Source: Pseudomonas putida (GTDB lineage: Bacteria > Pseudomonadota > Gammaproteobacteria > Pseudomonadales > Pseudomonadaceae). From it: a DNA stretch of 64,000 nt. The stretch lies in assembly GCF_028682475.1 (NCBI RefSeq), contig NZ_JANHLE010000013.1, positions 62,001 through 126,000 on the forward strand. Reading direction: 5' to 3'. Below the pieces are notes generated by a model that worked only from the letters and a program-made list of their open reading frames with translations, had not been told where the DNA came from and made no database searches. The position numbers and the translations under genes were made by a program. Position 1 is the stretch's first letter, and each line of letters begins with the position of its first letter. This document shows positions 9,239-17,337 of the stretch, piece by piece.

Positions 9239-9270
9239 GAACGCCCCGGCTTGCCGGGGCGTTTCTGTTT
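9239..9270 (+). terminator. Rho-independent terminator after DUF1329 gene
   Basis: A ten-base stem (AACGCCCCGG / CCGGGGCGTT) with a four-base loop is followed by TCTGTTT. It closes the DUF1302-DUF1329 operon and separates it from the LuxR-type regulator. Confidence 0.9.
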
Positions 9271-9416
9271 GCGCGGCCTGCCTGATCCGGGATTGTCGCT
9301 TTTTGTTGTAGTCTTTTTTCCGCAAAACGCGGCAATCATCTTCAAATGTGCGTTTTTAACCGCTAGTCTGCGCTGACCCGTACTGCCGAAGATTCTCTAA
9401 CTAAAACGAGCCGGCC

Positions 9417-12140
9417 ATGACTGATCTGTCCCGTACGCAAGGGTTCGCCGGCCAGGCCATGAGTGTCCTGGAAGGACGCTTCTATCGTCCGCCACTGCCT
9501 GAAGGGCATGTGCCGCGGGCGCGCTTGTGCCAACGCCTGCAATCCGGGCTGGGCGGCCGCTTGTTGCTGGTCACTGCGCCGGCCGGGTTCGGCAAGAGTT
9601 CCCTGGCAGTGGAGTTCTGTCAGGGCCTGCCCAGTCACTGGAGCAGCCTGTGGCTGGGGTTGAGCCGTCGCGACAACGATCCGGGACGCTTTCTCGAACG
9701 CTTGCTTGAAGGCTTGCAGCAGTATTGTCCGGTGCTGGGCAACCAGGCCCTGGGCCTGCTCAAGATGCGCCAGCGCCATCAGCCGTTCGCCTTTGAAGAG
9801 TGGCTCGATGGCCTGCTTGATGAACTGGCTTTCCATCTGCAGCCACACAATCCGTTATTGCTGGTGCTCGATGACTACCATCTGGCCCAGGGCCCGGTAC
9901 TGGATCGCTGCCTGCAGTTTTTCCTCAACCATTTGCCACCGGGGTTGGTGCTGCTGGTTACCAGTCGCTTGCGCCCGGACTGGCACCTGGCGCGCCTGCG
10001 CCTGTCGCGCCAATTGCTCGAACTCAACGAACAGGACTTGCGCCTGACCCCAGACGAGTCGCTGGCGGTGCTGGGCCAGCAGTCGACCGGCTTGCGCGGC
10101 CAGGCCCTGGATAACCTGATCCAGCGCAGTGACGGCTGGATTGCCGGGCTGCGTTTCTGGCAGCTGGCGGCCAGTGAGTCTGGCGCCGACAGTGCCTTGC
10201 CGCAGGCCCTGCATGGCGGCGAGGGATTGATCCGCGATTACCTGCTCGAAGAAGTGATCGATATTCTGCCGGCCGACGTTCAGGGCTTCCTCAACGACAC
10301 CGCGTGCCAGGAGCGCTTCTGCAGCGAGCTGTGCGATGCCCTGCGAGAGAGTCACGACAGCGCCGAGATCATCGCTTACCTGCAGGCGCATCAGGTGTTT
10401 CTGGTGCCGCTGGACGAACATGGGCGCTGGTACCGCTATCACCATCTGTTTTCCGACCTGCTGCGCAGCCGCCAACCCAGCCTGCCGCTGTCGAGCCTGC
10501 ACCTGCGTGCCTGCCGCTGGTTTCAGGGCCAGGGGTTACTCGACGAGGCGGTGGAGCAAGCCTTGCGGGCAGGGCACCTGGATGTTGCCGCCAACCTGGT
10601 GCAGAACCTTTCCGAAGAGCAACTGCTGGCCGAGCAGAACGTCGGTATGTTGCTGCGCTGGAAGATGGACCTGCCCGACAGCCTGCTGATCAGTACACCA
10701 CGGCTGATTGTGCTGTACAGCTGGGCCTTGGGCCTGGCCGGGCAGCTCGACGCCGCCGAAGAGCTGGCCAGTCACCTGAGTCGCTTTCTGCCAGCGCCTT
10801 CGGCGACGGCCCAACGCTCCATGCTCGCGCAATGGCTGGCCTTGAGTGGTGTCATCGCCCGTGGCCGTGGCGATCGCGAGCGCACCCGGGCCTATTGCGT
10901 CGAAGCCCTGCGCAGCTTGCCGCAGAAGCGCTATGGCCAGCGCCTGGTGTGCTTGTCGACGGTTTCCAACCTGGCCATTGCCGACGCGGACTTCTCGCGG
11001 GCCCGCAGCTGGAACCGCGAGGCCCTGGAGCTGGCGCAGCGGGTCGGTAACCCGTTGTTTGAAGCCCTGGCCCATTACGATCGCGCGCGGGTGCTGCATG
11101 CGCGCGGCGAAGTGCTGCGCGCACTCGATGAAGTGCGCCAGGGCTTGCAGCGTCTGCAGGGGCTGTCGGCGCAACGCTTGTACGCCGCGCGGGCGCGCCT
11201 GACCTTGTACGAAGGTTATCTGCTGGTCGCGCGCCTGCAACCGGAAGCTGGGCGCAGCCGCCTGCGCGCAGGCCTGGTCGAGGCCCGGGCCTGTCGCGAC
11301 ATCAGCGTGCTGATCGGGCATTGCGTGATCGCTTCGCAGGATGGCCGCGAAGGGCGCTTTACCGAAGCCTTCGCCGAACTGGCCGAGGCCGAGCGGCTGA
11401 TGCACATCTGGGACGTACCGCCGATTTTCTATCTGGCGATGATTACCCTGATCAAATGCGAACTCTGGCTGGCCCAGGGGCGTACTGATCTGGCCGAGTC
11501 CTGGTTGTTGCGACTGGGCCAGACCTACGGCGGCAAAAAAGCGGCGGCGGCACCGGAGTTCCATCCTTTGCTGGGGCTGCATATCGAATTGCAACAGGCC
11601 TTGCTCGAGCGTACCCAAGGGCGCCTGGAGCAGGCCGGACAACGTCTGCAAGCGCTGGTAGAGCGCGGTCAGGCCAGTGGCGGCCAGTTGTTGTGTGTGA
11701 CCGCGCTGTGCCAGTGGACAGACCTGTTGCTGGCCAGCGGTAACGAGATGCAGGCCCGTGATTTGTTGGCACTGAGCCTGGAGGCTGGCCGCGGTGGCGC
11801 CTTGCAGGCATTCCAGCGGCTGGTGCAGGAACACCCGCTGTGGCTGCGTGAACAGTTGCTGATGCAGCCTGCGGGTCCGGCGCAGGCCAGCCTGCTGGCG
11901 CTGTTGCCGGCCCTTGATGCTGCACCAGTCGCCAGGGCCAGCTGCGAGACCTTGAGCGCACGGGAGAAGGCGGTGCTGGAGTTGATCGCCCAGGGTTGTT
12001 CCAACCAGGAAATCAGTGACCGGCTGTTCATCTCCTTGCATACGGTCAAGACCCACGCCAGCCACATCAACAGCAAGCTGGGCGTCGAGCGCAGGACTCA
12101 GGCTGTCGCCCGGGCCAAATCCCTGGGCCTGCTGGCCTGA
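9417..12140 (+). CDS. MalT-type LuxR-family ATP-dependent transcriptional activator
   Basis: This 907-residue STAND regulator has three parts. The N-terminal nucleotide-binding domain has Walker A APAGFGKSS (about residues 53-61) and the acidic Walker B-like strand LLVLDDYH (about 153-160). A long helical/TPR-like sensor follows. A LuxR-type HTH occupies the last 65 residues (LSAREKAVLELIAQG...VKTHASHINSKLGV). Such proteins bind a ligand and ATP, oligomerise and activate promoters. The gene lies directly downstream of, and in line with, the acyl-CoA ligase/DUF1302/DUF1329 genes, the same order I recall in P. putida. It is the likely activator of that module. No strong ribosome-binding site is visible; a second ATG at 9459 is an alternative start. 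Confidence 0.9.
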   Translation: MTDLSRTQGFAGQAMSVLEGRFYRPPLPEGHVPRARLCQRLQSGLGGRLLLVTAPAGFGKSSLAVEFCQGLPSHWSSLWLGLSRRDNDPGRFLERLLEGLQQYCPVLGNQALGLLKMRQRHQPFAFEEWLDGLLDELAFHLQPHNPLLLVLDDYHLAQGPVLDRCLQFFLNHLPPGLVLLVTSRLRPDWHLARLRLSRQLLELNEQDLRLTPDESLAVLGQQSTGLRGQALDNLIQRSDGWIAGLRFWQLAASESGADSALPQALHGGEGLIRDYLLEEVIDILPADVQGFLNDTACQERFCSELCDALRESHDSAEIIAYLQAHQVFLVPLDEHGRWYRYHHLFSDLLRSRQPSLPLSSLHLRACRWFQGQGLLDEAVEQALRAGHLDVAANLVQNLSEEQLLAEQNVGMLLRWKMDLPDSLLISTPRLIVLYSWALGLAGQLDAAEELASHLSRFLPAPSATAQRSMLAQWLALSGVIARGRGDRERTRAYCVEALRSLPQKRYGQRLVCLSTVSNLAIADADFSRARSWNREALELAQRVGNPLFEALAHYDRARVLHARGEVLRALDEVRQGLQRLQGLSAQRLYAARARLTLYEGYLLVARLQPEAGRSRLRAGLVEARACRDISVLIGHCVIASQDGREGRFTEAFAELAEAERLMHIWDVPPIFYLAMITLIKCELWLAQGRTDLAESWLLRLGQTYGGKKAAAAPEFHPLLGLHIELQQALLERTQGRLEQAGQRLQALVERGQASGGQLLCVTALCQWTDLLLASGNEMQARDLLALSLEAGRGGALQAFQRLVQEHPLWLREQLLMQPAGPAQASLLALLPALDAAPVARASCETLSAREKAVLELIAQGCSNQEISDRLFISLHTVKTHASHINSKLGVERRTQAVARAKSLGLLA

Positions 12141-12215
12141 CGACTGAATGTGCGGCCACGGGAGGAATATCTGCTGTACTGTCTGGCAGGTTCTTTTCCG
12201 CTGGAGGCCTCGCCC

Positions 12216-12800
12216 ATGTCCCATGCACGCACCCTGGTGCTGCTGACCTGCTGGTTGCCCATAGGTACGGCACTGGCAGCAGAAGGGCCGTCGTTTTCCT
12301 GCGACAAGGCCGAGGGCGTGGCCCTGAAAGTGTGCCAGAGCCCGCAACTGAGCAAACTCGATCGTGACCTCGCCGCCCTCTATAAACGCGTGCTCGGCCA
12401 AGCCGACAGCGATTCGCAAAAGCAGCTCAAGGCAACCCAGCGCGGCTGGATCAAGGGCCGTGACGAATGCTGGAAAGCCAGCGATGTCGATGCCTGTGTC
12501 CTTGAGCAGTATCAGGTGCGCATGGTCAAACTGCAGATCCAGTCCGGTGCGGTTCAGGTGCCGGCCGCCGTCGAATTTGACTGCAATGACGACAGCAAAC
12601 CCTTTACCGCCGTGTTCTACAACCAGCTCGAACCGCAAGCGGCGGTGCTTACCTATGGCGATGATCAAACCATCGCCATCGCCCAGCCTTCAGGCAGCGG
12701 CAGCAAGTACGGTGCCGAGGGCGTCGAGTTCTGGGAGCATCAGGGCGAAGCCAAAGTGAAATGGTACGGCACCGATCTGACCTGTCAGGCGGTACGCTGA
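12216..12800 (+). CDS. Periplasmic lysozyme inhibitor with LprI-type (DUF1311) and MliC domains
   Basis: This 194-residue exported protein has a signal peptide at residues 1-22 (cut after ALAA). Residues about 27-112 form a DUF1311/LprI-like domain: Cys pairs around FSCDKAE and KVCQSP, the helical pattern KLDRDLAALYKRVL, and RDECWK. Residues about 118-193 match the MliC/PliC fold (FDCNDD, VFYNQLEPQAAVLTY, EFWEHQGEAKVKW, LTCQ). MliC proteins inhibit c-type lysozyme, and LprI of mycobacteria is also reported as a lysozyme inhibitor. There is no lipobox cysteine, so it is probably soluble periplasmic rather than a lipoprotein. CTGGAGG lies 8 nt before the chosen ATG. Function is inferred from both domains. 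Confidence 0.85.
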   Translation: MSHARTLVLLTCWLPIGTALAAEGPSFSCDKAEGVALKVCQSPQLSKLDRDLAALYKRVLGQADSDSQKQLKATQRGWIKGRDECWKASDVDACVLEQYQVRMVKLQIQSGAVQVPAAVEFDCNDDSKPFTAVFYNQLEPQAAVLTYGDDQTIAIAQPSGSGSKYGAEGVEFWEHQGEAKVKWYGTDLTCQAVR

Positions 12801-12880
12801 ACTAGCGTCTACACCAGGCTTTACGAGGGGCAGAGGATCGAAGATGATGGCTGCTTGCTATCATCATTGAGCGTTTCATC

Positions 12881-13960
12881 ATGACGCAGATGCTGTACAT
12901 CGTCGCGCCATGGATCGGCTTGGGGGCCCTGTCGATCCTGTGGATACGTGCGTTGTTGCGCGGGCGTGAGCTTGAACGGCAATTGTGTGAATTCCGCCGC
13001 TCCCTTGATGCTCCGGGCGGCAGACAGGCACCGGGCGGTGCGGTGCTGCCGGAAGACATCGAGCGCTACCAACGCAGCCAGTACTTTGCCCGCATTGGCA
13101 CCTGGGACTGGGAGATCGACACCGAAAAGCTCTATTGGTCTGATGCTATCTATCCCATGTTCGGCTTTCAGGTCGGGGAAATCGTCCCCAGCTATGAGCG
13201 TTTCTGCGCCAGCGTGCACCCGGATGACCGTGATCAGGTCCGTGCCGGAGAACTGCGCTGCATTGCAACGGGTGAAAACCATGATGAGGAGTACCGCGTG
13301 GTCTGGCCTGACGGCAGCGTCCGCTGGCTGCGCGAGACCGGCAACGTGGTGTGCAACAGTCAAGGCAAGGCGGTGAAAATGATCGGGGTGGTACGTGATA
13401 TCACCGAAGAAAAGGCCTGGGCCAGCCAGCTGCAGAACCTGGCGCATAACGATGCCTTGACCGGCCTGCCCAACCGGCTGGCCTTTGAGCAGCGCCTGGC
13501 CCGGGCCCTGGAAAAGGCCCGCACCAGCAACACGCGGGTGGCCCTGGCGTTTATTGACCTTAACGACTTCAAGACGATCAACGACCGTCACGGCCATGTC
13601 ATCGGTGACCAGGTGTTGAAGTTTACGGCCAAGCGGCTCAAGCAAATGCTGCGCTCGGCCGATACCGTGGCGAGGATTGGCGGCGATGAGTTCGTCCTGA
13701 TCCTTGAAGGGTTCTCGCCCGGTGTCGGGGTGGACGAGGAAGTGCGGCTGCTGTGTGGCAATGTGATCGAGTCGCTGGCTTTTCCCATGATCGTTGCCGG
13801 GGAGCTATTGCAGGTGGGTACCAGCTTGGGGGTGGCGATCTATCCGGATCATGCCGCGAGCATGGACACCTTGATTCACCTTGCGGACCTGGCCATGTAT
13901 GAAGCCAAGCGCAGTGGTGAAAACCAGTTCCGCCTGGCCGCAGCAGGCGCTTGTGTGTAA
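12881..13960 (+). CDS. Diguanylate cyclase with N-terminal membrane segment, PAS and GGDEF domains
   Basis: This 359-residue protein should make c-di-GMP from two GTP. A hydrophobic helix at residues 5-25 anchors it, and a short coiled-coil linker follows. A PAS-3 type sensor domain spans about 66-180 (IGTWDWEIDT, EYRVVWPDGSVRWLRE). A complete GGDEF motif sits at residues 267-271. The inhibitory I-site RxxD is present as RSAD, five residues ahead of GGDEF, so product feedback is expected. There is no EAL domain. No good ribosome-binding site precedes the ATG. A TATCAT hexamer 17-22 nt upstream could be a -10 element, giving a very short leader. Confidence 0.93.
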   Translation: MTQMLYIVAPWIGLGALSILWIRALLRGRELERQLCEFRRSLDAPGGRQAPGGAVLPEDIERYQRSQYFARIGTWDWEIDTEKLYWSDAIYPMFGFQVGEIVPSYERFCASVHPDDRDQVRAGELRCIATGENHDEEYRVVWPDGSVRWLRETGNVVCNSQGKAVKMIGVVRDITEEKAWASQLQNLAHNDALTGLPNRLAFEQRLARALEKARTSNTRVALAFIDLNDFKTINDRHGHVIGDQVLKFTAKRLKQMLRSADTVARIGGDEFVLILEGFSPGVGVDEEVRLLCGNVIESLAFPMIVAGELLQVGTSLGVAIYPDHAASMDTLIHLADLAMYEAKRSGENQFRLAAAGACV

Positions 13961-14080
13961 CCCCGATTGTCAGCCCATACGTGTCGACCCTGATGTCGCG
14001 CCGGATTTACCCGCGAAGCCAGCCTGTGGTTGTTGAGGTCTGTGCATCCTTTTTTTTATTTGCCATGTCAGGTTTCGTGG

Positions 14081-15688
14081 ATGCAGGTCTACAGCCATAA
14101 AAGTTTTCTGATCGTCGATGATTTCTCGGACTTTCGCAGTTCGGCGCGGTCCATGCTGCGCGAGCTGGGCGTGCGTGATGTCGATACTGCCGATAGCGGT
14201 GAGCAGGCCCTGCGCATGTGCGCGCAAAAGCGTTATGACTTCATCCTCCAGGACTTTCACCTGGGCGACGGCAAGAAGAACGGCCAGCAGGTGCTCGAAG
14301 ACCTGATCCTCGACAAGTTGATCAGCCATGAATGTGTGTTTCTCATGGTGACCGCCGAGACCAGCCAGGCGATTGTCCTCAGCGCCCTGGAGCATGAGCC
14401 GGATGCCTATCTCACCAAACCGTTCAACCGTATCGGCCTGGCTCAACGCCTGGAAAAACTGGTGCAGCGCAAGACCTTGCTCAAGCCGATCCTCCAGGCC
14501 CTGGACCGTGGCCGCCCGGCCGAAGTGCTGGCGGCCTGCGCTGAACTGTGCAAGAAGGACCCGCGCTTCGCGCCCTTGTGCCTGCGCTATCGCGCCGACG
14601 CATTACGTGACCTGAATCGTTACGACGAGCTGGGGAAATTCCTTACCACCATTATCTCCAGCCGGGCCACGCCCTGGGCCTATGCGGCACTGGGCAGCCT
14701 GCTGTACAAGCGCAATCAGCTTTCCCAGGCCCAGGGTGTATATGAACAGGCGCTCAAAGCCTTTCCGATGATGCCAGGCCTGTATGACGGGCTGGCTGAG
14801 GTGCTGGTCGCCCAAGGGGAAAGCAAGCGTGCCCAGGGTGTGCTTGAAGAGGCGGTACGCTTGTCGCCGCTGGCGGTACGCCGGCAGATGATGCTCGGCA
14901 AGCTGGCACTGAACAATGACGACTATGACACCTCCTCGAAGGCCTATCGGCATGCGGTCAGCCAGGGCCAGAGTTCGCGTTACAAAGACCCGGAGAGCAA
15001 CCTCGGCCTGGTCCAGGCGCTGATGAACAAGAACGCGGGTAACGGCCTGGATGCGCGTACCCGCGTCGAGATCAACACCGTGCTCAGTGAAGTGGCCAAG
15101 GAAAACGTCGAGGACCAGGGCCTGCAGGTGCGTGCGCGGTTGATGAAAGCTGCCAGCCTGCAACAGGCCGGCGATGCCGAGACCGCTGCCAAACTGACCG
15201 AGCAGGCCATGGCTCGTCTGGACAAGATGGAGCAGTTCTTCTCGGTCGAAGCGGCACTGGTGGTGGCGACCCAGTTGCAGCAGCTTGGCCAGGCATCGGC
15301 CGGCACTTCGATTCTGAAAAACTGCGTGGAAACCTACGGTGATGACCCCAAGGTGATGCAGAGTGTGGCGCGCCTGACCGACGATCCGGCGGTGCTGGGG
15401 GCGGTGACCGAAGCCGTCGACCTCAACCGCCAAGGGGTGCGCAGCTATCAGGGGGGTCAGCTCAGCGAAGCGCTGGGACAGTTCCGCCGTGCCCTGACGC
15501 TGCAGCCGAAGAACATCAGTATCGCCCTCAATACCGCCCAGGCCTTGCTGCGTATTGGTGGTGAAACACCGCCGCCAGCCATCATGGACGAATGCCGCGC
15601 CTGCCTGACCTGTGTGGCCGGTATTCCCGAGAGCGACAGTCGCTACGACCGTTACCGCAAACTGCACATCCGGGCTTTTGGCGCATGA
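14081..15688 (+). CDS. Response regulator with receiver domain and C-terminal TPR repeats
   Basis: This 535-residue protein has a receiver domain at residues about 6-125. The acidic pair is VDD, the phospho-acceptor is Asp58 in ILQDFHLG, and MVTAE and YLTKPF supply the switch Thr and Lys. The remaining 400 residues are helical tetratricopeptide-like repeats (e.g. the pair around LYKRNQLSQAQGVYEQALKA). There is no DNA-binding or enzymatic output domain, so the output should be protein-protein interaction. I chose the ATG beginning MQVYSHKSF, where receiver homology starts. Its stop overlaps the start of a small histidine kinase by 4 nt (ATGA), so the two are translationally coupled partners. 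Confidence 0.9.
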   Translation: MQVYSHKSFLIVDDFSDFRSSARSMLRELGVRDVDTADSGEQALRMCAQKRYDFILQDFHLGDGKKNGQQVLEDLILDKLISHECVFLMVTAETSQAIVLSALEHEPDAYLTKPFNRIGLAQRLEKLVQRKTLLKPILQALDRGRPAEVLAACAELCKKDPRFAPLCLRYRADALRDLNRYDELGKFLTTIISSRATPWAYAALGSLLYKRNQLSQAQGVYEQALKAFPMMPGLYDGLAEVLVAQGESKRAQGVLEEAVRLSPLAVRRQMMLGKLALNNDDYDTSSKAYRHAVSQGQSSRYKDPESNLGLVQALMNKNAGNGLDARTRVEINTVLSEVAKENVEDQGLQVRARLMKAASLQQAGDAETAAKLTEQAMARLDKMEQFFSVEAALVVATQLQQLGQASAGTSILKNCVETYGDDPKVMQSVARLTDDPAVLGAVTEAVDLNRQGVRSYQGGQLSEALGQFRRALTLQPKNISIALNTAQALLRIGGETPPPAIMDECRACLTCVAGIPESDSRYDRYRKLHIRAFGA

Positions 15689-16377
15689 ACCAGGACAATC
15701 AGGGGCTGGATTTCTCCACGGTGATCGCCTCCACCGTACATGATGTGAAAAACTCCCTGTCGGCGCTGACCCAGGCCCATGGCCAGTGGTTGGCACGTCT
15801 GCCGGCGGATCTGCGCGACACCAGTGAGCAGGGTGTGATGGAGTACGAGTTCACCCATCTCAACGGCATGCTCGTGCAATTGCTGGGGCTGTACAAGCTG
15901 GGCGTCAATCAGCTGCCAATGTGTCCGGATTATCACGAGCTGGACGATTTCATCGAGGCGCAGCTGGCAGCCCAGCAGAACCTGCTCCAGCACCGCGATA
16001 TCCTCGCCAGCTGGCGAATCGAAACGGCCAGTCCGCTGGGGTTCTTTGATCGTGAACTGGTCGGCTCGGTGGTCGCCAACGTCCTCAACAATGCCATGCG
16101 CTATGCCGGTCACACCTTGCTGATCACGGTGAGTGATGAAGACGATCAGCTGTTGTTGAGCATCAACGACGATGGTGCGGGGTTCCCGGTACGTATGCTC
16201 GAACGCCAGCACGACTACGTGCAGGGTATTGATGCGCAGAGTGGCAGCACGGGGTTGGGGCTGTACTTTGCTGCGCGAATTGCAGCCTTGCACGAGCGCA
16301 ACGGGGTAAAGGGGCGGATCGAGATCGCCAATGGCGGGGTGTTGGGCGGGGGCTTGTTCAAGCTTTATCTGCCGTGA
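15685..16377 (+). CDS. Small soluble sensor histidine kinase, partner of the receiver-TPR protein
   Basis: This 230-residue kinase has no transmembrane or input domain. The phospho-acceptor His19 lies in an H-box-like STVHDVKNSLSAL. The ATP-binding domain has an N-box (NVLNNAMRYA), a G1 box (NDDGAGFP) and a G2 box (STGLGLYFA). It begins at the ATGA overlap with the receiver-TPR gene, which fixes the start. Without a sensor region, the signal may come from the TPR protein or another partner. The pair lies just downstream of the diguanylate cyclase gene, separated by 120 bp. Confidence 0.9.
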   Translation: MNQDNQGLDFSTVIASTVHDVKNSLSALTQAHGQWLARLPADLRDTSEQGVMEYEFTHLNGMLVQLLGLYKLGVNQLPMCPDYHELDDFIEAQLAAQQNLLQHRDILASWRIETASPLGFFDRELVGSVVANVLNNAMRYAGHTLLITVSDEDDQLLLSINDDGAGFPVRMLERQHDYVQGIDAQSGSTGLGLYFAARIAALHERNGVKGRIEIANGGVLGGGLFKLYLP

Positions 16378-16384
16378 GCAATTG

Positions 16385-16448
16385 ATCGCGGGGCAAGCCC
16401 GCTCCCACCGGGGATATCCCGAACCGGTGGGAGCGGGCTTGCCCCGCG
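16385..16448. repeat. REP pair, GCGGGCTTGCCCCGCGAT type, opposite arm order
   Basis: Arms 16385-16411 and 16424-16448 are inverted copies of the same unit as at 3020, here with the outer and inner ends exchanged (ATCGCGGGG first). The spacer is 12 nt. It lies right after the histidine kinase stop codon and could act in mRNA 3'-end protection. Confidence 0.88.
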
Positions 16449-16614
16449 AAATTATCTCCACTGGTCGGCTTTCCACTGCGTCGCTTGAATCCCTGGGCGA
16501 AGGGGTCTAGTTTTTTCATGTGGGAAAATTTCCCACGAAATAAAAAATACAACGATACCCCACGATTTCCGACTTGATATTGCGTTTCTCGCGGTAATGA
16601 CCAGGAGACGGAAG

Positions 16615-17337
16615 ATGCAGACTCATCGGCTGTTCAACAAGGCTTTACTGGCAATGGCCATCGGCGGCGTGCTGTCGGCCTCCCTCGTTTTGATCCCCGA
16701 TTCGATTTCACAGTATTCCAGTGCCTACGCCAAAGATGGTGGCGGTGGCGGTGGCGGTGGCCACGGCGGTGGAGGCGGTGGCGGCCATGGTGGAGGCGGT
16801 GGAGGCGGTCACGGTGGAGGTGGTGGCGGCCATGGTGGAGGCGGTGGCGGCGGTCACGGTGGCGGTGGCGGTGGTGGTGGCCACGGCGGTGGCGGTGGCG
16901 GTGGCGGTCACGGCGGCAGCGGCGGTGGAAGCGGAGGTTCAGGCGGCCATGGTGGAAGCGGCAATGGTGGTGGCCATGCTGGCAACGGCAGTGGCAGCAG
17001 CAGTGGCAGCGGTCATAGCGGCAGCAGCCATGGCGACGCCAGCGCGGGCCAGGCCGGCAACTCGAACTCCGGACGCAGCAGCAACCATTCAGAGCCTGGC
17101 GATGATCATGGCAATCATGTCGGTGGTGAGCCCGGTGATGACCATGGCAATCATGTGGGCGGTGAGCCCGGCGATGACCATGGTAATCATGTTGGCGGCG
17201 AACCTGGCGACGACCATGGCAATCATGTTGGCGGTGAGCCTGGTGATGACCGTGGTAATCATGTGGGTGGCGAACCGGGTGATGACCGTGGCAATCACGT
17301 CGGCGGCGAACCTGGCGACGACAACGGCAGGAGCTGA
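16615..17337 (+). CDS. Secreted Gly/His-rich tandem-repeat protein, function unknown
   Basis: This 240-residue protein has a long signal peptide (about residues 1-39, cleavage after SSAYA). Residues 42 to about 115 are almost only glycine with regularly spaced histidines (GGGGGHGGG). A Gly/Ser/His linker follows. The tail carries seven 12-residue units of consensus EPGDDHGNHVGG, the last one shortened. AGGAG sits 8 nt before the chosen ATG. The His and Asp pattern could bind divalent metal; this is inference. It heads a four-gene cluster with DUF6502, DUF5666 and barrel-like genes. I know no characterised homologue. Low-complexity composition makes homology searches unreliable. Confidence 0.8.
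   Translation: MQTHRLFNKALLAMAIGGVLSASLVLIPDSISQYSSAYAKDGGGGGGGGHGGGGGGGHGGGGGGGHGGGGGGHGGGGGGGHGGGGGGGGHGGGGGGGGHGGSGGGSGGSGGHGGSGNGGGHAGNGSGSSSGSGHSGSSHGDASAGQAGNSNSGRSSNHSEPGDDHGNHVGGEPGDDHGNHVGGEPGDDHGNHVGGEPGDDHGNHVGGEPGDDRGNHVGGEPGDDRGNHVGGEPGDDNGRS
16738..16960 (+). repeat. Glycine/histidine codon microsatellite-like tract
   Basis: An almost uninterrupted GGN run with CAC/CAT codons at regular steps makes imperfect repeats of about 15-27 bp (GGTGGCGGCCATGGTGGAGG-like). Such tracts are prone to slippage in multiples of three, which would change protein length without breaking the frame. Confidence 0.8.
17092..17334 (+). repeat. 36-bp tandem repeat, seven units
   Basis: Six full 36-bp units plus a 27-bp terminal unit encode EPGDDHGNHVGG and its Arg variant EPGDDRGNHVGG. 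Synonymous differences between units show they are not very recent identical copies. The array runs to the stop codon. Confidence 0.9.

Noticed and set aside
10536..12668. 710-codon frame antisense to the MalT-type regulator
   Set aside because: Gln/Leu-rich shadow translation without domains; the plus-strand gene has Walker and LuxR HTH motifs.
17092..17334. CRISPR-like repeat
   Set aside because: The 36-bp period falls in the usual range, but there are no spacers and the repeat is coding and in frame.
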